The notes beneath the pieces are model-generated. The model worked only from the letters and a program-made list of their open reading frames with translations, did not search any database and was not told the origin of the DNA. From assembly GCA_021163265.1 (NCBI GenBank), contig JAGGXC010000015.1:1-48212 (forward strand): a DNA stretch of 48,212 nt. Direction: 5' to 3'. A program made the translations under genes and the position numbers. Positions 45,522 to 48,212 of this stretch are shown piece after piece (the stretch's first letter is position 1; each line of letters begins with the position of its first letter). The stretch comes from a bacterium. GTDB lineage: Bacteria > Patescibacteriota > Minisyncoccia > Minisyncoccales > JAGGXC01.

Positions 45522-46268
45522 GTGATAGAGATTCTAGAGACTACCGAAGATTACAACGAAGTAGTGATATTGGCTAAATTGTATGCCCAGCAAGTGAAGG
45601 TGCCGCTTTCAGGAATAGTAGAACTATGGAGAGCTTTTGATAAATGGAGAACCCGGATTCCTAAAGAAAAGAAAGAAATTATTGATCAGCTGACTAGTAC
45701 TATAGAAATCCTAAGACAGCAAGGTAAAGAGGAATTGAATAGAATATCTCAGGAAAAGATGGCTCAGAGGATAAGAAGAAAAAAAGGCTTTATCTTGCTC
45801 GAAGATGCTTTAGCTGCTATTGAAAAAGTTGTTCAAGAAGCAAAGAAAGATATAAGTTCCAGATATGGCGGACCTATAGCGGTAGTTGTAATGGGAGTAA
45901 ATTTCAAAGTTATTGCTATGGAAGCTATGGAGGAAGTGATGCCGATTTCTGCCGACCTCTGTGTTAAGAAAGCTTATACTGCTCTTGCAGGAAAGGAAGA
46001 TACTCTTGAGTGGGAGAAAGAAGAGAAAAAAGGATTAGATGGTCGCAATTTTGGAGATCCTAACTGGGTTTGTTTCGGTGGCGGCGTGCCAGTTAAAAAA
46101 ACCAATGGTCAAGTTATTGGTGCTGTAGGAGTAAGCGGACGCTATTCAAGCAAAGCAAGTATTTCCTTACAAGAAGGTGAAGAGATGCAACAATTAAAAA
46201 GCTTTCCTCTTCAAGATCACGAATTAGCGAAAATCGGCGCAGAATACCTTGAAGATCTTTATAAATAA
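45522..46268 (+). CDS. GlcG/HbpS family protein (heme-degrading domain type)
   Basis: The coordinates give 248 residues from GTG 45522. The strong ribosome binding site at 45475-45483 points instead to an ATA start at 45489, adding 11 residues (EEKFVPVHEK region). The C-terminal 160 residues follow the GlcG/HbpS (PF03928) pattern: EDALAAIEKVVQEAKK, a GGPIAVVVMG strand, ADLCVKKAYTALA, and GGGVPVKKTNGQVIGAVGVS with a closing DHELAKIGAEYL helix. The N-terminal 85 residues are helical and charged and are not recognised. HbpS proteins bind heme or cobalamin, but many GlcG-like members have no known role. It stands alone with its own promoter and a terminator after it. Confidence 0.8.
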   Translation: MIEILETTEDYNEVVILAKLYAQQVKVPLSGIVELWRAFDKWRTRIPKEKKEIIDQLTSTIEILRQQGKEELNRISQEKMAQRIRRKKGFILLEDALAAIEKVVQEAKKDISSRYGGPIAVVVMGVNFKVIAMEAMEEVMPISADLCVKKAYTALAGKEDTLEWEKEEKKGLDGRNFGDPNWVCFGGGVPVKKTNGQVIGAVGVSGRYSSKASISLQEGEEMQQLKSFPLQDHELAKIGAEYLEDLYK

Positions 46269-46290
46269 AAATGAATAAAAATTTAAATAT

Positions 46291-46319
46291 GAGGCAATAT
46301 TTTTCTTTGCCTCCTTTTT
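46291..46319 (+). terminator. Terminator after the GlcG/HbpS-like gene
   Basis: GAGGCAA (46291-46297) pairs with TTGCCTC (46307-46313) around a 9-base loop, followed by C and five T residues (46315-46319). It lies 22 bases past the stop. Confidence 0.7.
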
Positions 46320-46320
46320 A

Positions 46321-46349
46321 TTGAAAGATAAGCTGAATTAGATTAGAAT
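46321..46349 (+). promoter_or_regulatory. lemA-htpX promoter
   Basis: TTGAAA (46321-46326) and TAGAAT (46344-46349) are separated by 17 bases. The predicted start, near 46356, falls at an ATG (46357) that opens a six-codon frame (MNTKGH, stop at 46375-46377), upstream of lemA at 46416. Confidence 0.6.
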
Positions 46350-46415
46350 AAAAACAATGAACACAAAAGGTCATTAAATATTTTAGAAAAACAAATAAAA
46401 TTAATAAATAAAAAT

Positions 46416-46976
46416 ATGAAAATTATAGGTATAATTATAGGAGTAATACTTTTAGGAATAGCTGGCTGGATAATTGGGACCTACAATCGTTTAGTTACTT
46501 TACGCAATCGGGCAAAAGAAGCATGGGCAGATATTGAAGTTCAGTTGAAAAGAAGATATAATTTGATACCTAATTTGGTAGAAACAGTGAAAGGATATGC
46601 TACTCACGAAAAGGAGTTATTTGAGAAGGTAACAGAAGCTCGAACTAAAGCAATAACTGCAGGCACAATGAGAGAAAAAGCAGAGGCAGAAAATGCGCTT
46701 ACCTCAACTCTAAAATCTTTGTTTGCTGTAGTAGAGAATTATCCCAATCTTCAAGCTTCTAAAAACTTTTTAGAACTTCAAGAAGAATTGAGAGACACTG
46801 AAGATAAAATTCAAGCAGCGCGCAGATTCTACAATACCAATGTAAGGGATCTAAACATCAAAATAGAAACCTTTCCTTCGAATATTATTGCTCAATGGTT
46901 TGGTTTTAAGAAAATGGAATTTTTTGAAATTGAGGAAGGATCTGTTGCACGCGAGCCTGTAAAAGTAAAATTCTAA
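46416..46976 (+). CDS. lemA: LemA family protein
   Basis: This 186-residue membrane-anchored helical-bundle protein has a hydrophobic N-terminal helix (about residues 3-22), then the LemA core: [40 protein letters not shown], a long helix, and [20 protein letters not shown] near the end. The cellular role of LemA is poorly defined, although it is often encoded beside the protease HtpX, as here (10 bases apart). Identification is firm; the function is not known from sequence. Confidence 0.94.
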   Translation: MKIIGIIIGVILLGIAGWIIGTYNRLVTLRNRAKEAWADIEVQLKRRYNLIPNLVETVKGYATHEKELFEKVTEARTKAITAGTMREKAEAENALTSTLKSLFAVVENYPNLQASKNFLELQEELRDTEDKIQAARRFYNTNVRDLNIKIETFPSNIIAQWFGFKKMEFFEIEEGSVAREPVKVKF

Positions 46977-46986
46977 ATTCCAAAAT

Positions 46987-47886
46987 ATGGCAAACCTCTA
47001 CAATCTTGCAGAATCAAATACTCGCAAGACTTATTTGCTGATGACTTTCTTCTTGATTTTTATTATTTTTCTTGGTTGGCTTATTTCCTATATTTTAGGA
47101 AGCTATCTTATATTGGTAGGAGCAGTTATTCTTAGTCTTCTGATGAATATCGGAAGTTATTGGTATTCTGACAAGATAGTTTTGGCAATGACACATGCTA
47201 GACTTGTAAAGAAGGAAGATAATCCTGAGCTTTATCGAATTGTAGAGAATCTTTGTATTACTGCAGGTTTGCCTATGCCGAAGATTTATATTCTTGAGGA
47301 ATCACAGCCAAACGCTTTTGCTACAGGCCGTGATGCAGAGCATGCAGCAGTGGCAGTAACAAGAGGTCTCTTAGAAAAATTAGATAGAGCAGAATTAGAA
47401 GGAGTAATTTCTCATGAGCTTTCTCATATTAAAAATAGAGATATATTATTACAGACAGTAGTTGTTGTTCTTGCAGGATTGATTGCTTTGCTCTCTCATT
47501 GGTTTCTGCGAATTAGCTTCTGGGGTGGTGGAAGAAGAGAAAGAGGAAAAGGTGGAGCTATTCTTTATCTTATAGGGATTGTAGCTGCTTTGCTTGCTCC
47601 TTTAGCTGCTACTTTGATAAGATTGGCTATTTCAAGAAAGAGAGAATTTCTTGCTGATGCTTCCGGAGCTTTGCTTACTCGATATCCTGAAGGATTAGCT
47701 TCAGCGCTGGAGAAAATTGCTTCTGATCCTGCTCCGATGCAAGTAGCTAATAGTTCAGTGGCTCATCTTTTTATTGCTTCTCCTTTTAGAGGTAAAGAAT
47801 CAAAAAGTTGGTTTGTGAATCTTTTCAGAACCCATCCTCCAGTAGAGGAAAGAATAAAAGCCCTGCGGGGAATGCAGATCGATTAA
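46987..47886 (+). CDS. htpX: Membrane zinc metalloprotease HtpX
   Basis: This 299-residue M48-family protease degrades misfolded membrane proteins. Two N-terminal helices (about 16-36 and 38-57) precede the active site HELSH at residues 143-147 (VISHELSHIKNRD). Two more helices lie at about 155-173 and 190-212. The third zinc ligand glutamate is in KREFLADASGALLTR near 220, and the C-terminal HPPVEERIKALR is typical. It is co-transcribed with lemA, and a tRNA-Ser gene begins one base after its stop. Confidence 0.96.
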   Translation: MANLYNLAESNTRKTYLLMTFFLIFIIFLGWLISYILGSYLILVGAVILSLLMNIGSYWYSDKIVLAMTHARLVKKEDNPELYRIVENLCITAGLPMPKIYILEESQPNAFATGRDAEHAAVAVTRGLLEKLDRAELEGVISHELSHIKNRDILLQTVVVVLAGLIALLSHWFLRISFWGGGRRERGKGGAILYLIGIVAALLAPLAATLIRLAISRKREFLADASGALLTRYPEGLASALEKIASDPAPMQVANSSVAHLFIASPFRGKESKSWFVNLFRTHPPVEERIKALRGMQID

Positions 47887-47887
47887 A

Positions 47888-47977
47888 GGAAGGGTGCCGG
47901 AGTGGACTAACGGAACGGCCTGGAGAGCCGTGCCTCCTTTGTGGGGCTCGTGGGTTCGAATCCCACCCCTTCCGCCA
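47888..47977 (+). tRNA. tRNA-Ser (anticodon GGA)
   Basis: This 90-base tRNA includes an encoded CCA. Acceptor arms GGAAGGG and CCCTTCC pair fully, with discriminator G. The anticodon stem ACGGC/GCCGT carries the loop CTGGAGA, giving GGA. A long variable arm (GCCTCCTTTGTGGGGC region) and T-loop TTCGAAT are present. It begins one base after the htpX stop codon, so it must be released from the htpX message by processing. Confidence 0.95.
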
Positions 47978-48036
47978 TTTTGTTAAGCTAGTAGAATCTG
48001 TCTAAAATTGAAAAACTGAATCAAAATCAGGGCTCT

Positions 48037-48084
48037 TGATATCAGAATCTTTGTCCTTGACAAACATCTTGTTTCGAATATTAT
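48037..48084 (+). promoter_or_regulatory. Promoter and upstream palindrome for the last gene
   Basis: TTGACA (48057-48062) and TATTAT (48079-48084) are 16 bases apart, with a predicted start near 48091 and an ATG at 48125. Just upstream, TGATATCA (48037-48044) is an 8-base palindrome; GATATCAGA here is identical to 14344-14352 in the GATATC array before the membrane-tethered helix-turn-helix gene. Confidence 0.5.
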
Positions 48085-48124
48085 AGAAATAAGCCTACTT
48101 TTTGATTAAGAAAATCGAAACAAT

Positions 48125-48212
48125 ATGACCAAAAAGGAAGTTGTTTGGCGAGAAATCTTATTTCAAGCCACGGAAAATAAAAAATTTGAATTCACTCAAA
48201 AAGAGTTAGCTC
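48125..48212 (+). CDS. N-terminal fragment of a probable helix-turn-helix protein (cut by window end)
   Basis: Only 29 codons are present: MTKKEVVWREILFQATENKK, then FEFTQKELA before the window ends. F-T-Q-K-E-L-A is the usual entry into a winged helix-turn-helix (the first helix before the turn), so a small DNA-binding regulator is likely, but the fragment is too short to assign. It has its own promoter and follows the tRNA-Ser gene by 147 bases, in which no other gene is seen. Confidence 0.55.
   Translation, partial: MTKKEVVWREILFQATENKKFEFTQKELA

Noticed and set aside
47808-48005. Reading frame across the end of htpX and the tRNA-Ser gene
   Set aside because: It overlaps htpX in another frame and reads through a clear tRNA; no protein features.

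Overview
The window is about 48.2 kb of AT-rich bacterial chromosome, densely packed with genes. UGA is used as an ordinary stop (for example the pilin, the prepilin peptidase and two minor pilins end in TGA), so the code is standard and not the UGA-glycine code of Gracilibacteria/SR1. Small proteins, a type IV pilus locus with no secretin, an RNase J, a substrate-binding protein carrying an inserted peptidoglycan-binding domain, and a run of unrecognised surface proteins together suggest a Patescibacteria/CPR genome, most likely Parcubacteria-like. This placement is inferred from gene content; no rRNA is present.

Layout. 1-11047: a complete inner-membrane type IV pilus locus (pilM, pilN-like, pilO, a small PilP-position protein, pilB, a CheY-like regulator, pilT, pilC, major pilin with its own promoter and terminator, prepilin peptidase, four minor pilins, the last of them very cysteine-rich). 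11090-14229: ligA and a RodA/FtsW-type protein. 14354-23276: a six-gene surface locus, comprising a membrane-tethered helix-turn-helix protein, a coiled-coil secreted protein, a 1027-residue secreted protein, a smaller paralogue of its C-terminal module, and two proteins with C-terminal membrane anchors. 23501-33570: rpoB, rpoC, ftsK, recA. 33592-35822 (minus): ychF-rpsF-ssb-rpsR. 35847-37205: a phosphohexomutase. 37233-42696 (minus): a holin-like membrane protein, secG, a family 5 substrate-binding protein, tRNA-Leu(CAG), RNase J, trpS. 42893-45380: groES-groEL-def behind a CIRCE operator. 45489/45522-46268: a GlcG/HbpS-like gene. 46416-47886: lemA-htpX, followed at once by tRNA-Ser(GGA). The window ends inside a new gene.

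How it fits together. The pilus genes should build and retract a pilus across a single-membrane envelope, with ATPase activity possibly tuned by the stand-alone receiver protein. The surface locus encodes what looks like an envelope-anchored extracellular assembly, with a candidate membrane-spanning transcription factor at its head and an array of GATATC palindromes just before that gene. This is the best candidate for an undescribed system here, but its function cannot be read from sequence. The remainder is housekeeping: transcription, chromosome segregation, recombination, translation, chaperones and proteolysis.

Regulatory signals. Nearly all genes lack a recognisable Shine-Dalgarno sequence and start after A/T-rich runs. 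Promoters resembling the sigma-70 consensus, several extended -10 elements, and a handful of hairpin terminators can be seen. The longest gene-free stretch is about 225 bases, before rpoB, and it contains a promoter and two hairpins.
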